Positions 25,151-33,870 of a DNA stretch of 64,000 nt are shown piece by piece. This DNA comes from an uncultured Oscillospiraceae bacterium (lineage in GTDB: Bacteria > Bacillota > Clostridia > Oscillospirales > Oscillospiraceae). Position 1 is the first letter of the stretch. Every line of letters starts with the position of its first letter. The stretch spans positions 1-64,000 of the forward strand of contig CAJULD010000007.1 of NCBI GenBank assembly GCA_910587505.1, read 5' to 3'. The notes below the pieces were generated by a model. The model was not told the DNA's origin. It was given only the letters and a program-made list of their open reading frames with translations, and did not search any database. A program made the translations under genes and the position numbers.

Positions 25151-26875
25151 ATGGGATTTTCAGGTACGGACGCCGGCGGCTTCCGGTGGGAAGGCTTCAG
25201 CAGCGGCGCGCCCTCCCGGCAGCAGCCCCCAAAACCGCAGAAGCCGAGGAAGGCGGTGAAGAGCCCCGCCGCCAGGGTGGCCATCAATATTGCCGTTACG
25301 CTGCTTGTGGGACTGCTCTATTTTTACTTTGAGCTCCCGGCCCTGAATCTTCAGTCTCCGGACTTCTACGCCTTCGCCCTGCTGCTCTGCGTGGTCTACT
25401 GCATCTGCGCCGTGCTGACCTCCGGATTTCAGGAGCAGGGGGCGGGGAACTACTTCCGGTTTCTGAAAAAGCAGTGCAGGATTCCCGTTATTCTTGCCGT
25501 GGTCCTGCTGGCGCTGGCGCTGGGGGGAACCCTGGTGGGCAGCGTGATCTTCCGGGCGAAGAGCTACTCCGAACTGCTGCCCATCGAGGCCGGGGATTTC
25601 GCCGCCGAGGTGGACGAAATCTCCTATGACCAGATTCCCATGCTGGACAAAAACTCCGCCGAGCGTCTGGGCGACCGGAAGCTGGGCGAGCTCAGCGATA
25701 TGGTCAGCCAGTTTGAGGTGGTGGACGACTACACCCAGATCAACTACCGGGGCCGCCCCGTGCGCATCGCCACCCTCATGTACGCCGACCTTGTCAAGTG
25801 GTTCACCAACCGCTCCGACGGCCTGCCCGCCTATCTTCTCATCGACATGGTCACCCAGAACGTGGAGCTGGTGCGGCTGGAGGAGGGGATCAGGTACACC
25901 AACGCCGAGCACTTCAACCGCAACCTTTACCGGCACCTGCGCTTCAACTTCCCCTCCTTCATGTTCTCCCGGCCGGTGATGGAGGTCAACGAGGAGGGCA
26001 CCCCCTACTGGATCTGCCCCCGGATCATCAGGACCATCGGCCTGTTCGGCGGGACGGATGTAAAGGGCGCGGTGCTGGTCAACGCCATCACCGGCGAATG
26101 CCGGTATTATGAGGAGGTCCCCTCCTGGGTGGACAATCTCTATCCCGCCGGGCTCATCGTCCAGCAGTATGACTACTACGGCATGTATCACAACGGCTTT
26201 CTCAACTCCATTTTCGGACAGCGGGACGTGACGGTCACGACCGACGACTATAACTATCTGGCTCTGGGGGACGACGTGTACGTCTATACCGGCATTACCT
26301 CCACCGGCGGCGACCAGTCCAATATCGGTTTCCTGCTGACCAATCAGCGGACCAAGGAGTCCCGGTTCTACTCCTGCGCCGGGGCCACCGAGTATTCCGC
26401 CATGGCCTCCGCCAACGGCGAGCTGCAAAATCTGCGGTATCAGGCCACCTTCCCCCTGCTGCTGAACGTGGGCGGGCAGCCTACCTACTTCATGGCCATG
26501 AAGGACGCCGCCGAGCTGGTGAAGAAGTACGCCATGGTCAACGTCCAGCAGTACCAGATCGTGGCCACCGGCGACACCGTGGCCCAGTGCGAGCAGAACT
26601 ATCTGGATATGCTCAGCCGCAACGGCGTGGTGGACGGCTCCGCCGTCCTCTCCGGAACGGAGCAGGCGGAGGGAACCGTTGCCGAGATCCGCTCCGCCGT
26701 GCTGGACGGAAATACGGTCTATTTTATCAAACTCCTTGGCAGCGACATGTTCTATACCATTTCTGCCGTGGACCAGCCTCTGGCGGTGATCCTCAGCGAG
26801 GGCGACCGGGTGACTCTCACCTACCGTCCCGGCGAGGGGAGCATCCTGGAGGGCGTGGAGGTCGCGCTGCGGTAG
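25151..26875 (+). CDS. Large membrane-anchored protein of unknown function
   Basis: This is a 574-residue protein. A short Pro/Lys/Gln-rich cytoplasmic N-terminus is followed by three hydrophobic segments (residues ~42-62, ~72-92, ~113-137). About 435 residues are then predicted outside the membrane, rich in Tyr, Asp and beta strands (for example INYRGRPVRIATLMYADLVK and TPYWICPRIIRTIGLFGG). I do not recognise a domain; no protease, lectin or enzyme motif is evident. AAAGAAAGGAG precedes the ATG. It is monocistronic and closed by a terminator. Proteins of this shape could be surface sensors or envelope factors, but that is only inference. Confidence 0.75.
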   Translation: MGFSGTDAGGFRWEGFSSGAPSRQQPPKPQKPRKAVKSPAARVAINIAVTLLVGLLYFYFELPALNLQSPDFYAFALLLCVVYCICAVLTSGFQEQGAGNYFRFLKKQCRIPVILAVVLLALALGGTLVGSVIFRAKSYSELLPIEAGDFAAEVDEISYDQIPMLDKNSAERLGDRKLGELSDMVSQFEVVDDYTQINYRGRPVRIATLMYADLVKWFTNRSDGLPAYLLIDMVTQNVELVRLEEGIRYTNAEHFNRNLYRHLRFNFPSFMFSRPVMEVNEEGTPYWICPRIIRTIGLFGGTDVKGAVLVNAITGECRYYEEVPSWVDNLYPAGLIVQQYDYYGMYHNGFLNSIFGQRDVTVTTDDYNYLALGDDVYVYTGITSTGGDQSNIGFLLTNQRTKESRFYSCAGATEYSAMASANGELQNLRYQATFPLLLNVGGQPTYFMAMKDAAELVKKYAMVNVQQYQIVATGDTVAQCEQNYLDMLSRNGVVDGSAVLSGTEQAEGTVAEIRSAVLDGNTVYFIKLLGSDMFYTISAVDQPLAVILSEGDRVTLTYRPGEGSILEGVEVALR

Positions 26876-26977
26876 GCGCGGCGCAGGCGCACATTCTTTT
26901 CCGGGAAAGAAAAAGAATCAGAAAGAACCTCGGAAAGTCTGCGTTTTGCCTCACAGGAGCTTCCCTCAAAAGCAGCA

Positions 26978-27008
26978 GGGGCGGGCCTCTGCGCCCGCCC
27001 GTTTTCTT
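26978..27008 (+). terminator. Terminator of the large membrane-protein gene
   Basis: GGGCGGGC (26979-26986) pairs with GCCCGCCC (26993-27000) and is followed by GTTTTCTT, about 100 nt after the stop codon. Confidence 0.8.
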
Positions 27009-27026
27009 CCCGAAAGAAACAGAACA

Positions 27027-27063
27027 GTCCCCCGCCGCGGACCTGCCGTCCGCGGCGGGGGAC
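27027..27063 (-). terminator. Terminator of the metalloprotease gene
   Basis: A perfect 16-bp GC-rich stem (27027-27042 with 27048-27063, 5-nt loop) lies 4 nt after the minus-strand stop codon and is followed by TGTTCTGTTTCTTT on that strand. Confidence 0.75.
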
Positions 27064-27067
27064 CCGT

Positions 27068-27811
27068 TTACAGACCGAACCATTCCTCCAGCCTTTGCGT
27101 CCGGCCCGCTTTGTGCCACCCGCGGCAGGAGCGGAGTACCTCCTTCGCGCCGCCGAAACGGCGGACCAGCGCCTCCACGGCCAGAAAGCTGCGCCAGTAT
27201 GCAAAGAAGATGCCTGCGTAGCCCTCCTCGTAGGTTTCCGCGCCGAAGTCCTCCAGAGGACGTCCGCCGTACCGGCTCTCCAACAGCTCCGTCAGCAGGC
27301 GGTTGATTCGGGCCTCCGCAGCGAATTCCGTCTCCGTCAGGAAGTACCGGCGGCCGATGTACTCCACCATGCCCTCTTCAAACCAGACGCCCGTTTCCCG
27401 TGCGCCGGCGTCGTCAAAATCAGGGAATGCCGCGATGTGGTGGGCCAGCTCGTGGCCCAGAATGGCCAGCAGCCGGTTGTCGCTGACACCCGCCTCATAG
27501 TAGGCGCGGACCTCCTCCGCCTCCCCGCCGGTCAGGCCCTCCAGCTGCTCCAGCCAGATATCCTGCCAGACGGCCGGGTCCGGGCAGAAGACCACCCGGT
27601 GTTCGTTGGTGTAGGCGGGAACGGGGATGTCGCTGAGCAGCGCCGTGGCCGCCTCCCGGCCCGTCCAGACGACAGCCCCGGGAAGCTCCTGCACGCCCCA
27701 GGATTCTCTCAGAAAGCGGAGATACGCCTCCAGCCGGGGCCGGAGGCGTGCCGCGATGGCCTGGTATGTATGAAGCTGCGCCGCGCTCTCCACGGCGAAG
27801 AGACTGCGCAC
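27068..27811 (-). CDS. Gluzincin-type zinc metallopeptidase-like protein
   Basis: This is a 247-residue soluble protein with the zinc motif HELAHH (His120, Glu121, His124) and a downstream WFEEGMVEY segment (Glu145/146) that supplies the third ligand in gluzincins of the peptidase-MA/M1-like group. There is no signal peptide, so it would act in the cytosol. It starts with GTG, 7 nt after GGGGGAA inside the end of the PilZ gene and 4 nt beyond its stop codon, so the two are one operon. The substrate is unknown. Linkage to a PilZ protein beside the flagellar cluster suggests a c-di-GMP or motility context, which is inference. Confidence 0.78.
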   Translation of the reverse strand: MRSLFAVESAAQLHTYQAIAARLRPRLEAYLRFLRESWGVQELPGAVVWTGREAATALLSDIPVPAYTNEHRVVFCPDPAVWQDIWLEQLEGLTGGEAEEVRAYYEAGVSDNRLLAILGHELAHHIAAFPDFDDAGARETGVWFEEGMVEYIGRRYFLTETEFAAEARINRLLTELLESRYGGRPLEDFGAETYEEGYAGIFFAYWRSFLAVEALVRRFGGAKEVLRSCRGWHKAGRTQRLEEWFGL

Positions 27812-27815
27812 CGCG

Positions 27816-28460
27816 TTATTCCCCCCGCTGGCGCTGCTGGCGCTGCTGCTGGAAGATGAAGCTGCGCAGGGCGGCCTCCTGACGGGACAGAATGTTCACA
27901 AATTTACAGCCGTAGCCGTAGAGGATCTGATTCTGGGACTGGGAGGCGTCCTCCGACCGGAGGACCTGGGCGTTGAGGGTCAGCTTCTCGCCGGTCTCCA
28001 TGAAATCGAACCACACCCGGCGGCCCCTGGCCAGCAGCAGGGCGGTGCGCAGATACACGCCGCCGGCGCTGATGTTGACGATGGTGGCGGGCACGCCCAG
28101 CTCCGGGGGGCGCACCGGGTCGCCGGGCTGATAGGTGGAATGGAGCATGATGCTCAGCCCCAGCGGGATTTTCACATCCTGGCGGCGCTGGTCCTGGGCC
28201 AGCTGCTCCTGCACCTCGCAGCGCAGGGAGCACAGCTCCCCGCCGGGCAGCGGCAGGGCCGCCGACAGGCGGCACCGGCACGTGACGCGTCCCAGCACCG
28301 GGTCGTAAAACACCACCCGGTAGCTGCTGTTGGCCTTGTATACGGCGGAGCGGGGAATAATCAGGAGGATCTCGCCGGAGCGTCCTACGCGGGCTCTGGC
28401 CTGACAGATGAGGGCGCCCGACTTTTCCTGAATGTCTGCCTTTTTGCATTTTTCAAACAT
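27816..28460 (-). CDS. PilZ domain protein (YcgR-like), second Arg of the c-di-GMP motif replaced by Lys
   Basis: This is a 214-residue protein. Residues ~1-85 form a beta-rich YcgR-N-like domain and ~90-205 a PilZ domain, which binds cyclic di-GMP in active members and in flagellated bacteria brakes the motor or alters secretion. The loop motif reads QRRQDVKIPL (residues 91-100), so the canonical R-x-x-x-R is R93-x-x-x-K97. The second motif NISAGG (129-134) fits N-x-S-x-x-G. Binding may be weakened. It has its own sigma-A promoter, is divergent from flgM, and is followed 4 nt later by the metallopeptidase gene. Confidence 0.85.
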   Translation of the reverse strand: MFEKCKKADIQEKSGALICQARARVGRSGEILLIIPRSAVYKANSSYRVVFYDPVLGRVTCRCRLSAALPLPGGELCSLRCEVQEQLAQDQRRQDVKIPLGLSIMLHSTYQPGDPVRPPELGVPATIVNISAGGVYLRTALLLARGRRVWFDFMETGEKLTLNAQVLRSEDASQSQNQILYGYGCKFVNILSRQEAALRSFIFQQQRQQRQRGE

Positions 28461-28530
28461 AGACCGATCAAAGCTCCTATCATTCCATCCGGGGGCGGCG
28501 GCGCGCCCCGTGTTATACTCGCATTATATG

Positions 28531-28559
28531 ATTATATCGGAAATGCGTCCGGCTTGCAA
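28531..28559 (-). promoter_or_regulatory. Sigma-A promoter of the PilZ gene
   Basis: On the minus strand TTGCAA (28559-28554), 17-bp spacer and TATAAT (28536-28531), about 70 nt before the start codon. Confidence 0.8.
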
Positions 28560-28604
28560 TGGAATTTTTCAAAAGTTTTTTCTTTTTTCGACAAACGGAC
28601 CGGA

Positions 28605-28680
28605 CCGGGGGGCGTCTCCCCCCAGGATTTTGCAAAAATTTTCTTCCGCCTCGTTATTTTTTCTGTTTCCGGACCGATAA
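28605..28680 (+). promoter_or_regulatory. flgM upstream region with sigma-28-like -10 element
   Basis: The 310-base gap between PilZ and flgM contains the PilZ promoter, a GGGGGG/CCCCCC hairpin (28607-28623) and an ACCGATAA box (28673-28680) that matches seven of eight bases of the flagellar sigma -10 GCCGATAA. The -35 position reads TTAT rather than TAAA, so the promoter call is weak. No gene is seen in this gap. Confidence 0.35.
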
Positions 28681-28770
28681 AAAAAGTACAAAGATGTCTA
28701 TGCCTTTCCGGATGACATGGCCTGCGCGCCGGCCCGGTTCGGCCGGTACGATGATGGGAGGTCAGTTGCT

Positions 28771-29076
28771 ATGCTGATTACAGGAACCGAGGGCTTTTTG
28801 CCCGTTCAGAAGAAGAACGCCGCCCGCCTGACGGGCGCGGCGGGGGACCGCCGAACGCAGGCGCGGGAGGGGCACTATGACCATGTGGCCGTTTCCGCCG
28901 GACAGGACGGAAACCGCTTCCGGGAGATGGTGGCCAGCCTGTCTTACCAGGTGCGCACTTACAACACCACCGGGAAGATTCAGGAGCTCCGCCGTCAGGT
29001 CAGCTCCGGCGAATACCGGATCGAGCCGCGGGAGACGGCGGCCCGGATGCTGCTGCTCATGGAGGAAGGCGAATGA
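28771..29076 (+). CDS. flgM: Anti-sigma-28 factor FlgM
   Basis: FlgM holds the flagellar sigma factor inactive until the hook is complete and FlgM is exported. The 101-residue protein has a flexible N-terminus and the conserved C-terminal sigma-binding helices IQELRRQVSSGEYRIEPRET, then AARMLLLM. The start is the ATG after GGGAGGT; an upstream in-frame ATG has no ribosome site. The stop overlaps flgN by ATGA. Its target, the FliA-type sigma factor, is encoded 29 kb downstream in the same locus. Confidence 0.88.
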   Translation: MLITGTEGFLPVQKKNAARLTGAAGDRRTQAREGHYDHVAVSAGQDGNRFREMVASLSYQVRTYNTTGKIQELRRQVSSGEYRIEPRETAARMLLLMEEGE

Positions 29077-29519
29077 TGGCGGGCGGAAGCTGGGGGGAGT
29101 ATCTGTCCCTGCTGGACACGCTGGGAGAAAAGCTGGAGGAGCTTACCGGGCTGGAGCGGACCAAGGCCCTGGCCGTGGGGCAAAGCGACCTGGAGGGTCT
29201 GGAGGAGTGCATGAAGCGGGAGCAGGTGATGAGCCTGTCCCTGCGGGGTCTGGACCAGAAGCGGGAGAAGCTGCTTGCGGAGCTGGGCCTTACGGGGGTG
29301 CCCCTGCGGGAGCTGGCCGCGCACGCGCCGGATGACGTGCGTGCGGAGGTCAGGGCCGCCGTGGAAAAGCTGCGGGGGAAATACGAGCTGTTCCAGTCCG
29401 CCTCCAACGTGGCGCGCAATACGCTGGAGTGCAATCTGCATGCCATCGAGAAATTGCAGAAGGCTCATGAGATACAGCCGGAGGAGCGTTCCATCCGGCA
29501 GTCGGATTTCCGGGCGTAA
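29073..29519 (+). CDS. flgN: FlgN-type export chaperone
   Basis: FlgN is the cytosolic chaperone for the hook-filament junction proteins FlgK and FlgL. The 148-residue product is almost entirely helical (YLSLLDTLGEKLEELTGLER..., with coiled-coil character throughout) and matches the family in length. Location decides the call: it lies between flgM and flgK, overlapping flgM by ATGA and ending 45 nt before flgK. Primary sequence conservation in this family is low, so the assignment combines fold and context. Confidence 0.85.
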   Translation: MMAGGSWGEYLSLLDTLGEKLEELTGLERTKALAVGQSDLEGLEECMKREQVMSLSLRGLDQKREKLLAELGLTGVPLRELAAHAPDDVRAEVRAAVEKLRGKYELFQSASNVARNTLECNLHAIEKLQKAHEIQPEERSIRQSDFRA

Positions 29520-29564
29520 GAGCCCCGGAGGACTTTTTGGAATAAATAAAGGAGAAACTACAGT

Positions 29565-32222
29565 ATGGCTGTTCTCGGTACTTTCAGTTCCTTCACAACC
29601 GCCCGCCTGGGAATTTACGCCTCCCAGGCGTCGCTGAACGTGACGGGCAATAATATTGCCAACATCAACACCGCGGGCTATACCCGCCAGCGGATGGACC
29701 TGGTGAGCCTCTATCCCAGCGGCGCGGGGAAGTACGCCAACATGTTCGACCGGAACATCGGCTACGGCGTCCTTGCCCAGACCCGCACCCAGCTGCGGGA
29801 CCCCTTCCTGGATATCCGCTACCGCAATGAGAATACCAATCTGGCCGCCAACGCGGAGAAGTATAACGGACTCTACCAGCTCAGCCACACCCTCGACGAG
29901 GTGAACAAGGGCACCGACAAGGACGAGGGCTACGGCGTGATTCAGGCCAATCTGAAAAACTTCGTCACAGCCCTGGAGAAGCTGCACGGCAATGTGGGCT
30001 CCGCGGAGTTTGACCGGCAGGTCCGGGGCGAGGCGGAGTCTCTGGCAACCTTCTTCAACGAGGCGGCCAAGGCGCTGGAGAGCGTCTTTAAGGGCAAGGA
30101 GGAGGAGTTTACCCAGACCCTCAAGGAGACCAACGTGCTCCTCAACGACATCCGGGACCTCAACGAGCAGATCCGCACCGCGTCCATCTACGGAGACACC
30201 GCCCTGGAGCTGCGGGACCGGCGGAACCTGGATCTGGATAAGCTCAGCGAGCTGATGCACATCAACGTGGAGTATTCCATGGAGCGCATCGACCAGTTTA
30301 CCGAGGTGGAGAAGCTCACCGTCACCATCGCCAACAGCAGGGGCCCCGACGGCAAGCCCATCAAGCTCATCGACGGCATTTACGGCGCGCAGCTGAGCGT
30401 GCAGGACAGGGAGCCGCTGATGAATCCGAATTATGATCCGGTCAGGATCAACGCGGAGAAGGAAGCGGCGAGAAAACAGGCGGAGCAGGATAATCCCATT
30501 ACAGAGAAGGACATTACTGATCTGGCAGATAATTTAAAAGCCGACATAGCAAAGGCCAACCCCATAGACAACGAATTCTGGACGAAGAGGCTGTCGGAGC
30601 TGGAAGAGCAGGAAGTCGCCAAAGCAACAAAAAAAGCGCTGGACAATCTGCCGGAGAACGCAACGGATACAGATAAAGAGGCCGCGATTAAGCAGGCGGA
30701 AACAGAGGGGAAAGCAGAGGCGAACAAGTTACACCAGGCGGAGTGGGAGGCGGACATTGCTGCCCGGGCGGTAAAGGAAGCTAAAAAGCAGCTGAAAGAG
30801 GAGCAGCAGGAGATAATTGATGCTGCCGTCAAGGCGGTGGAAGAGGAGCAAATCAGGACTAACGGCAAATACTATAAAGTTGATCCGGATGGCAAACCCA
30901 TTGATCCACCGGAGTTCACCAACGATCTTTACGTGACTGACCCTGTCACGGGCCTCCCTGAGAAGGATGCCGACGGCAACTACGTCTATAACGCGGCGAC
31001 CTTTGAGAACGACAAATTCCTCCTTCAGGTGGAGCCTCTGAAGGACCGCCGGGACCGGCTGATGATCGATCCCAACACCGTCAGCAAGAAGAGCGAGGTG
31101 GTGGAGCTGGACGACACCACGCTGTACGGCAAAATTCAGTCCCAGCGGGAGCTGCTCACCGAGGAGGGCGAGTACGCCAGCAACGCGGACCTGAACAGAG
31201 GGGATGACGGCAAGACGGCGGACCCGCCCCGTCTGAGCGGTGACCCCGACGCCAGCACCAGGCGGGGCATCCCCTACTACCGGAAGGCGCTGGACAGTCT
31301 GGCCCGGCAGTTTGCCGAGGAGTTCAACCAGGCCAACCAGCTCCCGGCCACGACGGTGTACCAGATGAATCAGGCTACGGCGGGGACGATTGCCGATACG
31401 GACACCTTTAAAGGGACAGACGGCAATCCCGTGAAGTATACCGACAAAGATGGCAATTTGCAGGACATTACGGTGAAGGATGTCACCAAATCCGTCCAGC
31501 AGCAGAAGATGGACGAAAACGGCAAGCCTGTGGTGGATGCGAACGGCAACCCCGTCATGGAGGATGTGCGCGTCCCGTATACCCTGCAGGATGTGGTCGA
31601 TGGCACTATCACGGAGGAAGAGTACGGCCAGGCCAGCGAGATGCTGAATATCCTGGCGCAGAAGGGCGCGAAGGACCCGCTCTACGAGTTCTATGACGGC
31701 GGCGTGCTGTTCAGCAACAACGGCAACACCAATGATCCCAGCGGCATCAACGCCTCAAATATTACCGTCTCCCACGGCTGGGCCACCGAGACGGTCAATG
31801 TCCTCAACGACAAGCGGCCCGACAGCTACCGGGAGGACGGCACCGTCATCAAGCACTCCAGCCGCAACGACAACATCCGGCACATGATTACCCTGTTTGA
31901 TAAGAAGCTCGATTACAGCGCCAGGGATGTGCAGGGCGATTCCGCTGCAAAGGACCCGATCTTCAAGGGGTCCTTCCGGGAGGTGTACACCACCATCGAG
32001 GGCATTCTGGGTACCGACCAGAACATCACCGAGGGCAAGATGAACAACTATCAGATCATGACGCTGAGCCTGGAGAACGACCGGCAGAGCGTGTCCGGCG
32101 TGGACCTGAACGACGAAGCCACCAGTATGATGCAGTTCAGCAAGTCCTATTCCGCGGCCTGCCGCCTGCTGACCACCATCGACTCCATGCTTGATAAGCT
32201 CATCAACGGCACTGCGGTTTGA
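29565..32222 (+). CDS. flgK: Flagellar hook-associated protein 1 (FlgK) with large insertions
   Basis: FlgK forms the first ring of the hook-filament junction outside the cell. The rod/hook N-terminal motif (SQASLNVTGNNIANINTAGY) and the C-terminal coil (NDEATSMMQFSKSYSAACRLL) are intact. At 885 residues it is far longer than typical FlgK (about 450-650). Two extra regions explain this: residues ~285-470 form a highly charged Ala/Glu/Lys helical segment, and ~592-700 a Gly/Asp-rich segment with repeats like DENGKPVVDANGNPVM. The first insertion is visibly AT-richer with AAA, ATA, TTA and GCA codons that neighbouring genes avoid. No frameshift is present. AAGGAG precedes the ATG. Confidence 0.94.
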   Translation: MAVLGTFSSFTTARLGIYASQASLNVTGNNIANINTAGYTRQRMDLVSLYPSGAGKYANMFDRNIGYGVLAQTRTQLRDPFLDIRYRNENTNLAANAEKYNGLYQLSHTLDEVNKGTDKDEGYGVIQANLKNFVTALEKLHGNVGSAEFDRQVRGEAESLATFFNEAAKALESVFKGKEEEFTQTLKETNVLLNDIRDLNEQIRTASIYGDTALELRDRRNLDLDKLSELMHINVEYSMERIDQFTEVEKLTVTIANSRGPDGKPIKLIDGIYGAQLSVQDREPLMNPNYDPVRINAEKEAARKQAEQDNPITEKDITDLADNLKADIAKANPIDNEFWTKRLSELEEQEVAKATKKALDNLPENATDTDKEAAIKQAETEGKAEANKLHQAEWEADIAARAVKEAKKQLKEEQQEIIDAAVKAVEEEQIRTNGKYYKVDPDGKPIDPPEFTNDLYVTDPVTGLPEKDADGNYVYNAATFENDKFLLQVEPLKDRRDRLMIDPNTVSKKSEVVELDDTTLYGKIQSQRELLTEEGEYASNADLNRGDDGKTADPPRLSGDPDASTRRGIPYYRKALDSLARQFAEEFNQANQLPATTVYQMNQATAGTIADTDTFKGTDGNPVKYTDKDGNLQDITVKDVTKSVQQQKMDENGKPVVDANGNPVMEDVRVPYTLQDVVDGTITEEEYGQASEMLNILAQKGAKDPLYEFYDGGVLFSNNGNTNDPSGINASNITVSHGWATETVNVLNDKRPDSYREDGTVIKHSSRNDNIRHMITLFDKKLDYSARDVQGDSAAKDPIFKGSFREVYTTIEGILGTDQNITEGKMNNYQIMTLSLENDRQSVSGVDLNDEATSMMQFSKSYSAACRLLTTIDSMLDKLINGTAV

Positions 32223-32243
32223 TAAATAAGGAGGATTGATATT

Positions 32244-33812
32244 ATGGGTATGCGCGTGACCACCGGTATGGCCATGAATACCTACCGGTATAATTTGCAG
32301 AAATCCACATACAACGTGTCTGTTGCCCGCAACAGGGTGCTCACCGGCCGGCAGTTTGACAGCTTTGCGGCGGACCCCACCGCCGCCGCCCAGGCGTGGA
32401 AGATTCGCCGGGCCATGGTGGACAACGCCAACTACCAGGCCAACAACAGCGACACCTACAGCCGCTTCAATATTGGCTGGGCCACCATGGGCATGATTAA
32501 GAAGGACCTGGAGAGCGAGGCCGACGCGGCCGACATCCGGGCCCGTCAGGACTCTACCGCCGGAGCCCGCGTCGATCTGGGCAAGGTGCTCAACGACACC
32601 GCCGAATCCGTTATCCAGGCCATGAACAGCGCCAAATTCGGCGACCACTTTGTCTTCTCCGGCGACGACGAGATGAACGCCCCCTTCAGCTGGAGCGACG
32701 ACGGAAAGACGCTGTATTACCGGGGCGTGAACGTCAACGCGGGACTGATTCCCAACCCGGCGGACCCGAAGAACATTCCCGACTGGGCCAGGGACGCGGA
32801 CGGGAATGCGCTCGGCCTGCGGGAAGAGGCGGACCTCCCGGAGGGGATGCCTGAGACCAGCGATGATCCCAATGAGCAGGCGTGGATTGAGTATTATAAA
32901 GCTCAGAAAGCGGACCTGGAAGCCGGAGGAGGGAATCCTCCTACCCCGCCTGGGGGGAATGTCCCGGACTGGGCCAGTGATGGAAATGGTGCTGCAATTC
33001 AATTGAAACTGGAAAAGAAGGTCCCCGAGGGAATGCCCGCTTCCAGCACGAATGATGTGGAACAGGCGTGGATCGACTATTATAAGGACCAGAAAAAGGA
33101 CGCGGATGATCCGGCCTATACCGCTGTTTATCGCAAGCCCTCGGACCCGCCGGGCGACGCGTGGGGCGCTGTGGACAAATACGGCGTACCGGAGAAGGCG
33201 AAGAATGTAGACGAAACGGACGATGCCTACAATCGGGCATGGGCTGCCTATTACAGGGACAACGCCGACGTGCAGCGTCTGGAGGAGATGTCCGCGGAGT
33301 ATGAGAACATCGACCTTGGCATGGGCCTCCAGGAGGACGCGAACGGCAAGCTCATCAACGGCACCGCCTTTGACCGCTCCATTCCGGGCATCAATATGCT
33401 GGGCTACGGCATCGACGAGGACGGCGACCCGGTGAACCTCGCCATGATTATGAAGCGTCTGGGAGAGATTTACAGCGCCTGCGATCCCACCACCGGCGCG
33501 TTTTCCAAAAACGAGGAAGAGGCCAGGAAGCTGGAGGAGGAGGCCGACCGGCTGCTGGACAAATATCAGGCTGCCACCGACCGCACCAACGCCAGCTACA
33601 CCGATATAGAGACCAAAGCCCATTACCTCCAGCAGAACCAGGCCCGTCTGAAGCTCCAGGGCGACTATCTCCAGGAGGAGCGGGAAAACATCGAGAACGT
33701 GGACCTGGCGGACGCCATCACGGAGTTCTCCTGGGACTACTACTGCTACAGCGCGGCGCTGAAGGTAGGCACCCAGCTGCTCAGCCAGTCTTTGATTGAT
33801 TATATGAACTGA
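32244..33812 (+). CDS. flgL: Flagellar hook-associated protein 3 (FlgL) with repeat insertion
   Basis: FlgL is the second junction ring between hook and filament and is flagellin-like. The N-terminus (MRVTTGMAMNTYRYNLQKST) and C-terminal helix (ENVDLADAITEFSWDYYCYS) are conserved. At 522 residues it is well above the usual ~300. The excess lies at residues ~169-345 and contains three divergent copies of a ~60-residue unit, with DWA at 180, DWA at 242 and AWGA at 306 at the start of each, and AWIEYYK, AWIDYYK and AWAAYYR later. AAGGAGG lies 9 nt before the ATG. It follows flgK by 21 nt. Confidence 0.93.
   Translation: MGMRVTTGMAMNTYRYNLQKSTYNVSVARNRVLTGRQFDSFAADPTAAAQAWKIRRAMVDNANYQANNSDTYSRFNIGWATMGMIKKDLESEADAADIRARQDSTAGARVDLGKVLNDTAESVIQAMNSAKFGDHFVFSGDDEMNAPFSWSDDGKTLYYRGVNVNAGLIPNPADPKNIPDWARDADGNALGLREEADLPEGMPETSDDPNEQAWIEYYKAQKADLEAGGGNPPTPPGGNVPDWASDGNGAAIQLKLEKKVPEGMPASSTNDVEQAWIDYYKDQKKDADDPAYTAVYRKPSDPPGDAWGAVDKYGVPEKAKNVDETDDAYNRAWAAYYRDNADVQRLEEMSAEYENIDLGMGLQEDANGKLINGTAFDRSIPGINMLGYGIDEDGDPVNLAMIMKRLGEIYSACDPTTGAFSKNEEEARKLEEEADRLLDKYQAATDRTNASYTDIETKAHYLQQNQARLKLQGDYLQEERENIENVDLADAITEFSWDYYCYSAALKVGTQLLSQSLIDYMN
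32772..33260 (+). repeat. Three degenerate ~180-bp repeats inside flgL
   Basis: Units start near 32772, 32958 and 33153. Marker Trp residues fall at 181, 243 and 307, and at 214, 276 and 333. Copies one and two share D-W-A, PEGMP, EQAWI-x-YYK and QK; copy three is more diverged. The repeat is in frame and lies in the exposed domain of the protein. Confidence 0.75.
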
Positions 33813-33870
33813 TTTGTGTGTTCACGGGAATTCCGGTGAAATATAAGTAGAAGGGAGTGCGCGTTGCGCC

